Source: Membranipora membranacea
Taxonomy: Eukaryota; Bryozoa; Gymnolaemata; Cheilostomatida; Membraniporidae
Direction: 5' to 3'
Assembly: GCA_914767715.1 (NCBI GenBank)
Contig: OU612066.1
Span: 33,392,283-33,456,282 of the forward strand
Length of the DNA stretch: 64,000 nucleotides
Positions within the stretch are counted from its first letter, which is position 1. Each line of letters begins with the position of its first letter. The translations under genes were made by a program, and so were the position numbers. Under the pieces are notes generated by a model that did no database searches, was not told where the DNA came from, and saw only the letters and a program-made list of their open reading frames with translations. This document shows, piece after piece, positions 1 to 13,600 of the stretch.

Positions 1-25
1 ACCTGATCTCGTATCTCATTTGCAG

Positions 26-3000
26 GTTGAGCCATATTGCACCACAAACCCAGACTGTATTGGTAAGGGTGAGGTGAGGATACAGCCTATCAGAAATCCC
101 AATGCTCCAAGGCTAAATGAGACATTGTATGAGACAACAATACTAGACAATCACAACCCGCAGATAGCTGTCATTTATGTTGGTAAGTCGAGAGCATATC
201 AGAGCAATGATAATGTGAATAAAAATAGAGAGGAGAATATTGAGTACCATTATATAGTTCTATTATGATGTATTATTACATGGGTAGGGGAGAGAGGGAA
301 TCGAGCCCAGACCTTGATGATTATAGATGTGATCAATTGTGTTATCAAAGCTTTGTAGTAAGCTCTCAATCACTTGTTTGGTAAAATTGATGGTCTCTAT
401 GGATTTGTTTTATTCAGGCGCATCTGATGCAGACAATGACACGCTTATATATAGCCTGGTAACAGATGACTCTGAGATACACAGGTATTTCTACATTGAT
501 GAGAACACTGGTATTATATACCTGCGGTCATCCTTAGTCGGTGTGGACAGACAATCCTTCACATTCCGAGTGCGAGTCAGTGATGGAGCCTATCCAGTCA
601 AGTCGGACACAGCTAATGTGGTCATCAGAGTGAACGCCGACAGAAATACTCCTATCTTCATCAACGGCTGCAATAACCAGACTATCAATGAGGTACGCCA
701 ACTTCTCTTTGTTACAAACTTCAATATTTGGTCTCTAATTTTGATGTCAAGGAAAGTGCTAGTGTACTCCATATTTGGAGATATACTTTGTTTTCAGAGC
801 CTCCACTCACTATGAATTGATCTGCAATATAAATTGTTGTTCTATGAAGACCTAAAGGCCATAGTCATTGATCTACAAAACTGACGATCTATTCTGATGG
901 AGATATTGTTTATTTGACAGGATTCAGCGATTGGCGCCTCAGTCTGTCAGGCTATAGCTTCAGATACAGACTTAGTAGGACAGATGAGATATAGGATAGT
1001 GGGCTTCCCTCCAGGCAGTAATATGTTTATAATCGATAGTAATGGTGTTATACGCGTCAACAAGTCACTCTACTATGAACCAGAAAATAGGTAAGATAAC
1101 TAAGTGATGATCTCACAACTAATTCTAAAACCATTCTCCCATTGTAATCTTCGACTAGGTCTCTGATATGATTATCATTGGCAACAAAGTCACAACATTG
1201 AAGTTTTAGAGCTCCATCTTTACTATTTGTTTTCATCCATTATATTGAATTGTCTGCTCTTCGAATTAGACTAGACAACTCCAATACTCCAGCTCCTCCC
1301 ATGCAGCTGCCCAGTGTTCACACTTTTCATCATAGCTCTTCATTTCTTGTTTATAGATATCAGTTAGTTATTGAAGCATATGACAGCGCATATCCCGACA
1401 ACCAGGCTATTACTCAGGCTACGATCAATGTGAGGCGTAACTTACACGCCCCTGTATTTAACCCAGCAGACTATGTTACTCGTATAACTGATGAACATCT
1501 AGCTGTCGGATCTCTGATTAACATCACTGTACAGGCTACTGATAGAGACGACCCGGTATGTAGAATGAGTAGTTTCTGGGAACTCAGCAATGTAGTTTTG
1601 TTGATGTTTTTCTTTGAAAATGTGTATGCCGATTTATTGAATATCTAACTGGAATTGGTTCAGATACTTGGTTGTAGCTCGTCCCTATGATTGGATAACG
1701 ATTTTGAAATTAATTGCCTTTTATTCACTCTGTATTTTATATATTTAGGCTGTGCCCAAAGGACAGTTTGAGTACAGAATCGACCCTAATAGCCAAGGAT
1801 CCGAGTACTTCTATGTACAGCCTCAGACAGGGGTTATGTCTATTGCCCGTACTTTGAGTGAAGACGACAGCAATAGCTATTTCCTGACACTGTTAGCCAC
1901 AGATAAGGGGATACCATCACAGACAGGCAGAGCTACTGTTACAGTAACTGTTATCAGGAACGCTAACTGTCCTGTATTCCAATCTTCTAACCCTCCACCA
2001 ACATATCAGGTAACTAAATCTGAACTTAAATTAAAATTGAATGAAAACTAAATTTGAATTTCTCGCTTAATCTGTCACTTGTTGAATTTTATCAGCTTCA
2101 ATGTATACCCTCATGACAAATTGGTCACATGATATTTTGGTTGAATTAGGAAAGGTCTGACACCATATGACAGAATGATTTGTTTATCTTGTTGGCAGGT
2201 ATCATCTGGGTCAACATTAGGTAGACCTCTGTTCTCAGTGTCAGCCACAGATATCGATGTGGGGCGTAACGGAGACGTCACTTACTCTATACTACCTTCT
2301 CAGTCAGGATCTAATCTATTCTCTATAGACAGACAGTCAGGTGAGTTAACATGTCAACACTAATAGTATAAAAATATAATACGAAATATATTAGTAACCC
2401 AAAAGCAAAGCCAGAATAAAGACTGTGTATTTTTTATAAGATTCATTTCAAGAGACCAGGAATGTGTCTGGTGTCTAGGTGTATTACCCCCACCCCAAAA
2501 CAGGGGACACTGGGAGTTGAACCCAGGGCCTATCGGACTGCAGCCGATTGCTCTACCACTGAGCTATATCCCCTCAGATAATATCAAAACTTGTCTATCA
2601 AAATTTACTATACTTCCGATGGTACTCAAAACAATCTGTGACCAGGGTGAGATCTCAATCTCATGATATGCATCTTATCCTAAGAAATCTAAAAGAGTAT
2701 TTCCAGGATATTAATTATACCTTCTCAGCTGAGTCTCAAATACAAACCTATCACGGCTGCTGCCCTATCCTTGACAAGCTTTTGGGGCTATGAAATACTA
2801 TATATGAGTAAGTAAGAAACAACAAAACAGGGGACACTGGGAGTTGAACCCAGGGCCTATCGGACTGCAGCCGATTGCTCTACCACTGAGCTATATCCCC
2901 ATTGATACTTACTACTGTTTTTATTTGAATATTATACCTCATCCATAATAGTTGAGGACATCTGTTACTGAATTGAAGCCATCTCTTACTAAATGATATT

Positions 3001-6000
3001 TTTGTTGATGATGCTGGTATCTCGTTTTTATTAAATCCATTTTCTTTTTTTATACCAGGTGAAGTGAGCTTGGTTAGATTGATCACACAGGATAAGATAA
3101 ATGAGACAGAGAGTTTGACTATACAAGCAGCTGATGGTGGTAACCCTCCATGTACTACTAACCTACAAATCAGTATCAGATATACTGACTCCAAAACTAT
3201 CAGGTATATAATCAGGAGATTGAGTAATGTGCTAAACTTTGACTTATCTGCCCCTGTCTTGTGATGAGACAACCTCAAAACCTAATGTTGTGCGATTGTT
3301 CAAGGCCAGAATTTTAAAAAGTTTGATCTACTGATTCTGAACTACCTACTTAATTGGATTTTCAGAGTGGCATAGAAGTTGGCCGAGGTAGTGTGATATT
3401 CTGACATTTTTAGAATGCCACTGGTCTGTTGTCACTTTAAGCCATACATTATAGAGATATACACTCATCTATATTGAAATCATGGGTTACGTGATCCAGT
3501 AACTAATTTTCTGACCAGAGATATTCAGGTAAAGAATGTTATATAAATTGCATTATAAACATTATCTTCTCCTTGCAGTATCCTACCTGAGTACGTTGTG
3601 GAGTATGATGAAGATCTGCCCCCTGGTAGTGATATAGTCAACGTGACAGCAATCACTCAGTACCCCCCTGTAGTCTACACTATAGTATCTGACCCTGTGT
3701 CAGATGTGTACTTCGCTATGGACTCGAGATCGGACACTGGACGTATTTATCTGAGAAACAGATTCACTAACGATCCAGAGAACCGACTACAGTACGATAT
3801 CCTAGTCACAGCAGCTGATTCTAACTCTATAGCTCAGACTAGAGTCAGGGTGATTGTACGAAGAAATAAGAACGCCCCTGTATTCATCCAGGCTAGAAAT
3901 GTAACCATTCAGAGATACCAGGCTATCAATCAACCAATCACGCGCGTGATAGCTAGAGATGATGATAGAGTGGGAACTCCGGCCTCGACAGTCAGGTAAG
4001 GAGTGTACAAAAACTATGACATCATACTAAAAAAGCTAATAATTTGTCATCCCGACAAAAAAAATTTATAATGCTGATTTCGCCATCATCCACCACATAT
4101 TTGCACCAAATACACGACTGCCGGCTAAATTTTTCTAAAGTCGATTATAGGCCACATCTAAATGGAACATTGCAACACCAACAACTGCACAGCTACTGTC
4201 TTTAATAAAGTTTGTATTGGTTTGAGGACTGTTATTGTATTTTTTCTCTTCTTTGTTACAGGTATTACTTGGACAGCGAACGGACAGAACCGCTGACTGG
4301 TATTAACTACTTTACTATTAATGAGACTACAGGAGACATTTCAGTATTCAGATCACTAGAACAGGACACATCTAGGACTTCTGTATATAGAGTAGAGATA
4401 CAGGCTAGAGATATGGGTATGTGTCACCACGAGTCTAAATCACTTCTAACGAACTATAAAATTATCTCTTATTTAATCATAGGAAATTTGTTTTTGTATA
4501 TGAGCTTTATTTATTTCAAATTTAACCAGAGCAGATCATGTTTTTCACTACACAATTTACAAACAAGAGGTCTTTACAGTGTTTGTATAAATTAGAAAGA
4601 CTAGCTTGATAAATAATTCTAGGCTATTGTTCGGTTTTTAATGCTCTTTGCTAACCTTTTTGTTCACTTCCTTGTTTGATGTGAGACAATATTCCCTGAC
4701 ACTTATATTCAGGACTCTATGACTGTTTGACAGGCGTACCAGTGAGATCTGCCTCCACCCCTGTATATATAACCATCAGAGATAACAGAGCACCGGAATT
4801 TACCTCCCCCATGTATAACGCGTCACTGGACGAGAGGTTACAAGTTAATGAGCTGGTCGTCACTGTAACAGCTAATGATCCTGATGGTGACTCTGTTACT
4901 TATAGTATTAAGGTAAGAATCATCTCCTCCCCTGATATCGCATGAGGATAAGTTTGTCCCATCAGCAAAGTGAGCTGCATTTAGCACTAAACCTATGAAG
5001 ACTATTCAGCAGTTTAACAAACATCACAGCTATTTCTACTCCTTGATAACAGTTCCCGGATCAACTAGTCTTGGAGTTAAGAACTGAACTAGAATGTAGT
5101 ATCCCTACTATGTAAACTCAATTTTCATTTTTTTCCACTTTCAGGAATCAGCCGACTCGTCCAGGTTCAAGATTGATCCAGCTAGGGGAATAATTCAGGT
5201 ATCCACCCCTCTCTACCTAGATGCTCATAACTACAACCTTACAGTGGTGGCTACAGATAATGGAGCACCCCCTCTTTCTACCGAAGCTTTTGTCTACATA
5301 AGTATGAGACGTAACGAGAACTCCCCTATCTTCACTGCTAACTACACTCGCAGCATCTCTGAGTACGCCAGTATAGGTCAGAGAGTGGTCACTGTGATCG
5401 CATCTGACAATGATCCAATAAGCTCACCGAGTGGGCAGCTAACCTACGAGATGGTCGATGGTCCTACTCAGGGAGCTGTGGGATACTTCAGCTTGAGTGA
5501 GGAGCGTAATGAAGGAGGGGTGATTAGTGTGAACAGATCACTACAGGGATTCCCCAGCAATAACATGTTCTTCAGAGTGAGGGCTAGTGACAGGGGTGTA
5601 CCGAGTAAATCTGCTATTGCTTATGTCAACGTCAGGTAAGTCCATATGATCAGCAAGATTATCGCAAATTGTCCTTGCCAATCAATCTTATCTTGTCGAT
5701 GAAACCATGTCTCTACTCGGAAGCCTGCTGTTCACAGCTCTGTATATACCCTTCTCTTACTATTACTTTTAAGTCAGGAATAAAATTTCACTTTGACCTC
5801 ATTGTAGGATACTGAGGAATGAGTTTGATCCTAGTTTTACTCTGGATAACTTCACAGCGACGATCAGCGAGACTCACCCTGTAGGACAGGTGGTTCTGAC
5901 TGTACAGGCTGATGATGAGGATCAGATAGATCAGGGAGCTACTCCTAACAGTCAGATCTCTTATAGTATAGATCCAGCTAACGCCGACGCTAACAGGTAT

Positions 6001-9000
6001 GTATATATATCTTCAAGGAGCCACCAAATACAAGGGCTATACCAAAGACAAACACTTGTCTACGGGCTATACGTTGATCTATTATTAAGTAGTTTCTCTT
6101 ACTGACAACCAAAAAGAAAGATTAGATTGTCATTTTTTTGGATTATTTCCAGGAAGCCTCCTATCTTGATTTGCCAGAAGTTTTGGATGCTTACTTTTCA
6201 TGAATTCTCATTGGAAACATTCGGTAACTTCCGTTTGACTTCTTATAGATATTTCTCTATCGGCACTGACTCGGGTATTCTGTCTGTTCGAACCCTGCTC
6301 TCTCTGGATACATCAGATCGGGAGTACTTTGAGTTTAGAGTCATCGCTCGGGACTCTGGTAACCCTCAGCCACGCAGTACCACAGCTAATGTACACATCA
6401 ACATACATCGGGGCGGTCTGAGTAACAGGGGAATAGGATTCGACTCCGACAGATATATGTGGGAAGTCACCGAAAATGATCCAATTGCCCAAGGTAGGAG
6501 GTCAATAAAGATTCTTCTAAAGTATTAGCGGCAATCAGAAAAGAAGTGCCTTTGGTAACCAGTGGCAGTATTTATGCTAGATATTTATTATTAAGCAGCA
6601 GCTCAGTAAAAAAATAAGATAATTTAAAATGGAAAGGAGGATTCAAAAGTGATATCTAGATTATATTGTGGTATGAAAGACATTGATCAGAATTTAGGTC
6701 CCTGAAACAATACATGTGTAATCTCACATGATTATTTATTTTCACACACAGTTATGACAGTGGTGAATGCCGGTGGACGATTGTTCCAATGTGAGATCGT
6801 AGACCCTGCCCCTTCAGGATTTACCGTTTCATCCGACCCTGTACAGGAGCTGTGTACCATCAGGCACAACAGTTTAGACTATGAGACTACGCAATCTGTC
6901 ACAATGAGTGTACGGGTACGCATACAAGGTCAGCCATTCAGTGATGTGTCAGGTGCTGGATATCATCCTCAGGCTACAGTAAGTTATATGCACAGTACAT
7001 CTTCAGGACGTTTTTTGGACTGTGTTTTGTCTGGCACACTTGTAAACCTTGTGTGAGCGTATATTCATATATCAAAAATTTGTATCGCAGCAGTGTCTAA
7101 TACTGATTTCTAACCAGTAACAGAGTAATAATCTTTTTTGATTGTCAGTTCATTGTTCACAGCCATATCTGTACTTTTCTCTAGGTACACTTCACAGTAT
7201 TGGATAGTAATGATAATACACCACAGTTTATACACACACCTAACATAGCGTACTCCCTATATCTGGGACTAGTGTCCGTTGGCCCTACAGGAGTAGAATC
7301 TGACCCTCATACCTGCCTCCTCACAGTCAACGCTACAGACAAAGATAGCGGTCTAAATGGACAGGTAAGCTGGGCAAAAGTAGTTAAATTCTGATCTTGA
7401 CTTGTTTATTCGGTGTTGAGCAATTAGAACAAAAATAATCTCATCCGCAAGCTTTGTCAAGATAGCTCTATAAATCCTGATGAAGTGTTGTTTGGGTTAA
7501 GGAGGTCGGGACTCCTTACATTGATCGTGGCAGGGAATTCGTTAACAAATGAAAGAATATATTAAGGTTTATCTCCACATGGGAACTCAAAGAGTTTGCT
7601 GACTTTGCTTTGCCTAAATGCGTCTTCCATACCCACAGGTTGTATATACGATGGGAAGCCGTGATAACGATCCCACTTTATTCTCTGTGGAGAAGGATGA
7701 CGGATGTATCAAAAATAATGATTATATCATAGCAAGTGGAGCTGCCTATTATAATCTTCAGGTAAATTATACAAAATAATACATCATTTGTCAAGGCCAT
7801 GGTGGATCTCACAGGGCCAATTTATCGTCAGTTACTTACGTCAGGCTGCCTTCAATAAATAATTGTGTTTGGTTCCACCCATAGACCTAATATACTTATA
7901 TTAGGTCTATGGTTCCACCAATGAACTCCCTCGCTCCATTTCTCCATCAAAAAGATGTAAAATTATCACACTTTACTATTACTTAATCTGTCTCTAGTAG
8001 AATGAGGCCATAGTGGTAAGATTAATCTCCACATCTAGATTGGTTTTGCTGTCAATATTCTGTATGCCTAACAAATCCGTATCCGTAAATTTTGTCTGTT
8101 TCATATTAATCAGGTGACAGCCTCAGACTTGGGGACACAATCACAGTCCAGCTCTACTACAGCTCGTATGTTTAAAATACAAGACAGACACAGAATGGTG
8201 TTAGTAGTGAACAAAGCGGGACTTACTGAGACTGAGATAGAGGAATACAGAGTCATACTTCAACAGATAATGGGCAAAGATGTCATCATAGGTGGGTAAT
8301 CTAGATTATAACCTGTCCAGTGGGGACCTACAGGTTTTCCCACAACACTTTGTCTGAGTTCTTGATTTCTATCGATTTAAAGCAGCGGCATTTGAACCGA
8401 TCAATGTATCGATCTATCGATGTATTTCAATGAGGTTGTTTCAGGTATTTACATCTTGGTATAGCCAGTACCTCACCGCTGTTTCAGGAACAGTCTGTCG
8501 TAAAGTGTTTGAATGACTTTTACTTAATATCGCAATTACTATGAAATGCCAATTTGAGTTTATTTGTTGTAGAGAAGACAACTGCACGCACACAGCTGGT
8601 AAACAACAGCACTATGATAGACTGTGATAAGACACAGACAGATATCACATTTACTTGTGTAGAGAAGAGTCTGGAATCTCTCTGTACATATACTTCTAAT
8701 GTTGGGTAAGTTATCTATATAATTTAAGGTAACGTAATGCCTAGATGATGTATGTATTAAAATATATCTATATAAAGTGTCCCTTTATGTAAGTATGTGA
8801 TTTATAATAATTTTTATAATTATAATCAGAAATACATTATGTAGAGCATATTGGCACACTGATTGATTCCAAACCATGAAACCAAATTACAGGGTAATTT
8901 CTACAGCTTCACTATATTGCATAGTTAGGTAAAATAACATCAAATTGATTAAATAATTATACAATCTCTATCTATTTTAAACATTTGTTTGACTTAACAG

Positions 9001-10699
9001 TAACTCGATCACGCTGGCAGGAGCCGATACCAGATTCAGAACAGATGCTGGAGTTTCTGTCACAGACCTTCATCCTCCGTTCAGAGCTGGTGGATTTGCA
9101 GGAGATTCCCAACGTCAAGTGGTAAGCTTAGTCTTCATCCTTGTAGTTGTGTAGTAGTGTGCTTTGATATTAGTCATGAGGCAATAAGTGGTGCCTCATT
9201 AGTATTGGGCTCATATCCTAATGATTCAGTGATGAAGCCGCCTGGGGTTACTCATCGTCTGTAGTATTGTCTTGAGTTGCTTCCTCTTGTCACACACCTC
9301 TCAAGTGAGCTGAGAACGTCTTTGACCTTATTTGTGCATATTTTATCTGAGAGTGTATGTAATCTTATTTGTGTATTTGCTATGTATTTAAGACTGTACA
9401 GGGTGGTGACTACTTTGGATGGATGGCCTGGTGGCCTCTCTTCTTACTAGCAGCTCTTATATTCTTATTGGCTCTACTCGGTATAATACTGCTTCTCTGC
9501 TGTGCCATCAGGTATGTAATATATTAGTAACAGAACAATAAATCCAAAATGAACCTGCCAGTATAATTTCTTCCAGCAATGGCTATTCCTGTGAAATTTG
9601 GTATCCAGTTGTTTTTATCATTTAAATGACACTGCCATTTCCCTGAATGATGGGATGTCTATTGAAAGAACAGCTCTTTTTCATACTTGGTCAATTTTTA
9701 TCTTTATCAGCTTATGTATCAGTATCACATATTCTTGTGTACGTTTAGATGGCGCCGTCACTACAAGGCAGGGCTGTACCATGCTAACCTGGCAGCAGTC
9801 GGTGCTAACGGTTACGGAGCTAACGGGTACGGATACGAGCATGGCTCAGCCTACGGGGAGAGCGTGGTCGTGAAGAATAAGGACTTAGAGGAGCAGAGTC
9901 TGTGTATGTATGTACCACCGGAGGGAGATAACGAACTGGGAGAGATTAACTTTGCCTTCAGTGAGGCGGCTCTCGGACAAACTCAGGCTGGAGCTGCACA
10001 AACAGCTACAGCAGGCGCCAACGGTCACGTCAATACTGGGTATGTGTGTGAGATACAGCCGGATTGTAGAGAACGTCTCATCTGTTCTTTGCTGAAAAGC
10101 TGTTATTGGATTACTTAAATATTCATATTTTCTTGTTAAATAAGCCATACCATTTGTGAAGCTCTACAGTTGTCTCTCTTTATCATTTTTATTTGTGTAC
10201 TTTTTTCTTTATAAAGCATTCTATTATGTATGGTAAATTAATATTTTTTGTCAAATGATACAAATTTTAGCGGCAGACAATACAACTCAATCATTAATGA
10301 ATTGTTCTTCTGTTATACAGAGGTGGCCATGAGGAGGTGACAGAGCAGTCTTACAGTGAGTTCTATCAGTCCGGAGGCGCTGCCGGTGCTGCCGGAGCAG
10401 GAGGTGCTGTCGCTAATCAACAGTATGATCAGGTTGACTCAGGAGGACACAACTATAACACCATGGGAGGAGAGAGCGGAGTGTATAATACACTCGGCGG
10501 AGGAGGGGGCTCATCACATTACAGTGGTGGAGTATCACGAGGGGGTACTATGGGTCGTACTGATGTTATAGTGGATACTTTAGGAGCGAGTAGTAATTAT
10601 GGAGGCGGTGGGGGTGCTGGATACACCACTGTCGAGGAGACAACTACACACAATCAGGAAGGTTTTGAAGAGCAGGAACACAATATCAGCTTCGCTTAA
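26..10699 (+). CDS. Large non-classical cadherin, 3' part (5' end outside window)
   Basis: Calcium-dependent adhesion protein of the cadherin superfamily; single-pass plasma membrane. Twenty-two exons: 26-182, 418-692, 921-1090, 1357-1555, 1749-2009, 2199-2340, 3059-3203, 3579-3995, 4262-4416, 4734-4912, 5145-5635, 5808-5996, 6249-6493, 6752-6978, 7185-7364, 7639-7761, 8114-8291, 8573-8705, 9001-9121, 9393-9511, 9749-10039, 10321-10699. All phases agree and give 1591 residues before TAA. About ten extracellular cadherin repeats are visible. Their linkers have drifted from DxNDNxPxF to forms such as RRNKNAPVF, RRNENSPIF and IRNANCPVF; only the last (exon 7185) is canonical, LDSNDNTPQF. Exons 8114-9121 form a membrane-proximal region with four cysteines and a MVLVVNK strand, resembling membrane-adjacent regions of CDH23/PCDH15-type cadherins (inference). 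Exon 9393 encodes the transmembrane helix. The tail of about 220 residues is rich in Gly, Tyr, Ala and Asn with no recognisable catenin-binding motif. The precise orthologue is not identified. Confidence 0.9.
2502..2573 (-). tRNA. tRNA-Cys (GCA), copy 1
   Basis: The minus strand folds as a full cloverleaf: acceptor GGGGATA pairs with TGTCCCC (one G-U), the D arm carries box A TAGCTCAGTGG, the anticodon stem ATCGG/CCGAT encloses CTGCAGT, so the anticodon is GCA, and the T arm contains GGTTCAA. The base after the acceptor stem is T, the discriminator expected for tRNA-Cys. No intron. It lies antisense inside the cadherin intron between exons ending 2340 and starting 3059. Confidence 0.95.
2829..2900 (-). 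tRNA. tRNA-Cys (GCA), copy 2
   Basis: Its sequence is identical over the tRNA body to the copy 327 bp to the left and in the same orientation, with the same GCA anticodon and T discriminator. It sits in the same cadherin intron. The sequence between the copies is not obviously duplicated beyond the few bases flanking each gene. Confidence 0.95.
7871..7919. repeat. Short palindrome flanked by 9-bp direct repeats
   Basis: Arms 7879-7894 and 7897-7912 are perfect inverted complements of 16 bp separated by CT. The sequence GGTTCCACC occurs immediately on both sides (7871-7879 and 7911-7919), overlapping the palindrome ends. The arrangement looks like a very short inverted-repeat insertion with a target-site duplication, within a cadherin intron. 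Confidence 0.6.
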
Positions 10700-13600
10700 A
10701 TGAAAAGAAAGGATAAATGTATTCAAGGCTCCAACAAAAATCTCTTATATTATGTGATAATTTAAAAGAAAATTTGATTACACACTTGTTTTGAAAACTG
10801 TGTTACTTAGAATTGAAATGATAATCATAGGAAATAATGCTCATATCAAATAATCTCCTTGCAAATCTGCAAGAAGCACCACGCTTGATCCAGCTTTTTT
10901 TATGATGCTTTTAATATTTAGACACTATTTATATTAACAATGCATTCCAATACACAAACCTCCCAGCTCCCCAGGACATTCCGTGATACTGAGTATTTAT
11001 AACAATCCCTATGATATGAATGGAACCCCATATATAAAGTTTCTGATTCATGTAGTTTTTATGCAATGATTATTTACGCATACTTTCCTACCCAATGTGA
11101 CGTGCCGTTTTTACAATTAAATTAGTATGGTGCTTTTCTCACACGCTATTTTATATATTATGATGTAATTACTACTGCTGCTCGCTCGAACTTTGAAACC
11201 ATGATAGACCCGTGTATTGTGTATAAACAGATGGAGCCTACAAGTTATATTAGCAGGCTAGTAGCGTAAATTTTTTCTGTTGACTTTTTCTAACTATTCT
11301 ATAATAATAAATCTAATATATTTCAATCTGATTTACCACCAATTGATATCTGTATAGATTTGAGTGAGCTTGACCAAGAAGAAATTACCATTGATTGGTT
11401 GGAGACTCGAATCACAATAAACCATTTAATCTACTCTGCATGTTTGAGATCAGATGACTTGTTTGGGAGTAATTTTGGCGCTGATACTGGCATGCTGTCA
11501 TATCTCTTGCCAATCTTCTGCACAAATGGTTGAAAAATGTTGGCAGAATACTCTACTATGAATAAAAATCGATTGATGTTTACTTGTTCACCATTTTGGC
11601 TTCATTATATAGAGGTTAAAGAAAGTTGACTCTACTTAAATCTCTAAGAAGTTAAGAAACATGTCCTGTGATCATTTTCCAATTTGGCAAGGTTATATAT
11701 CATGACGATAGAGCAAACATAGTTCAGACATCAAAGAATTTCAGAACATGAGTATGCACATCTAATTTGATGCAAAAGCAGAAGCAGAGTCTACCTCTAA
11801 CCTTCAGTTTATGGAATGCAAAGAGTCAAAAGTTCAGTCATATTCTAGAATGTGAAACTTTCCTATTAGAGTACTTCCCACTTATAATCTAATTAGTTTA
11901 ACACTTTTGACCCCCTATACGCCTTTTGACCTTAGAGTAAAGTTAGTCCAATAAAGTTAAGGTTTGCTTCCTTTTATTGATTGCTGTCGCACAATGTAAA
12001 TTCAAAAAATAGATGGCATACGATATTATAAGGAGCAAAGAAAAAAATCTACAAAAAATAAATGTATGTATGACTTCTACAAAACAATGATATAATACTT
12101 AATAATGATACTTTTCTGCTGACTAGGAGTTTTATTAAAACTGATAATAAAATAGAGATGTTTCAGATGTCTAACCCATAATCACATAAATAAAATAAAA
12201 TTTGAGAAAACGTGGCTGTGAGGGATCGAGATTACAAGTCTGTTTCCGGTTTCTAACAGTTAAACAAACACTGAAATTAACACTTCAATAATACCTTGCT
12301 TACTCTAGTAGGTAATTAAAACAATAAAGACGTGAATGCAAGAGATTGGACTGTTGAGATTGAATGACTTAGAATTTTTTTGCAAAAAGGTGTGAGGCCT
12401 GATCATACATTGGCAGTTTTTAAAAATAGACACATTTACACAGACATTCATGCATATGATAATGATTATACATCCGCTGAGTATATACTGTATTATGATA
12501 TCAAGCTTTTGACAACTCCTAATGTTATAGTTCTGCCGCATGTACCTGCCTCGCCTTTTCTTCAATATTTGAAGACTACTTTTCTACAAAGACTGCTTGC
12601 ATACTTTCCCTTAGCATCTCTGTTTGTTCTGCAAAAATAGAAATAAGGTTACTGCCATTAGGTTAATCTCGTTATACAGTGGGTATTCACCACCTGTTAT
12701 TTCTAACCTCATAAGACACGATCAACCCATAAATTGTGATGCATAATAACACTCAATTTGACACAAAACGCTAGAAGGAAAATTTCAACGCTGTACCATG
12801 ATGGTGTTTCAACTCGAAATGATTCAGTGGTTGTGTTGAATATCCGATGTTCCACAAAGATGATCAACAAAAAAAATCAATGCTGTTCGCTTTGATTTGG
12901 AGTTGTTCTCTTAGCAGTGCAAGTAGAAATAAAAGGAAGACAACTCCTCTCTCTCTCCCTAATAACATTGATATTAGATTTTGGGAGAACTCACTGGATC
13001 ATGTTAGGAATTTGATTACATTGAGTGTGGACACTTTGTGGTTAATGAAACAGGATTTTGGCAATGCTACAATTACTCATTAACTCTAAGAAAACAAATT
13101 TATCATAATTACCTTCACTCAAATTTCCTATAGTTGATTGTTTTCGTAGGAACTCCAAGCACCATTCTATATTTAGACCAAATGCCCGCATATTGTGAAG
13201 AAATGTCCTACAAAACAAATCAGAATACAATGTTTGTTATAAGTACAGAGTTAGCAATAAGGAAAAAGGTTTTTTTGCAACTTGGCAAAGTTTCAAGAAT
13301 TGTAATTTTAATCTACGGTGTTTACACACAAAGTCAAGCTAAGTTCAGTTTTAGAAACATAACAACTCCCCCAACCCATTAAAAACATCTAATCCTCCTT
13401 ACTGACTCATCAGGCAACTTGCCCGATTTTATAGGAACAGGTCAACAAGCAGGTTTAAAATACAGAAGTCTAGGAATACCTATATCCTGAATTAAATGTC
13501 CACATCTGATGTGAACTGTACCAAGAAAATCTTCAATGACCACAACTATGCTATTTGAGTCACATGCTACGTCGGCGGCGTCATGTGTCCGGTTCTAAGA

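Noticed and set aside
12305-13230. Several 60-90 codon ORFs on both strands
   Set aside because: They overlap each other, lack splice signals and domain similarity, and lie in the expected 3' UTR and intergenic space.
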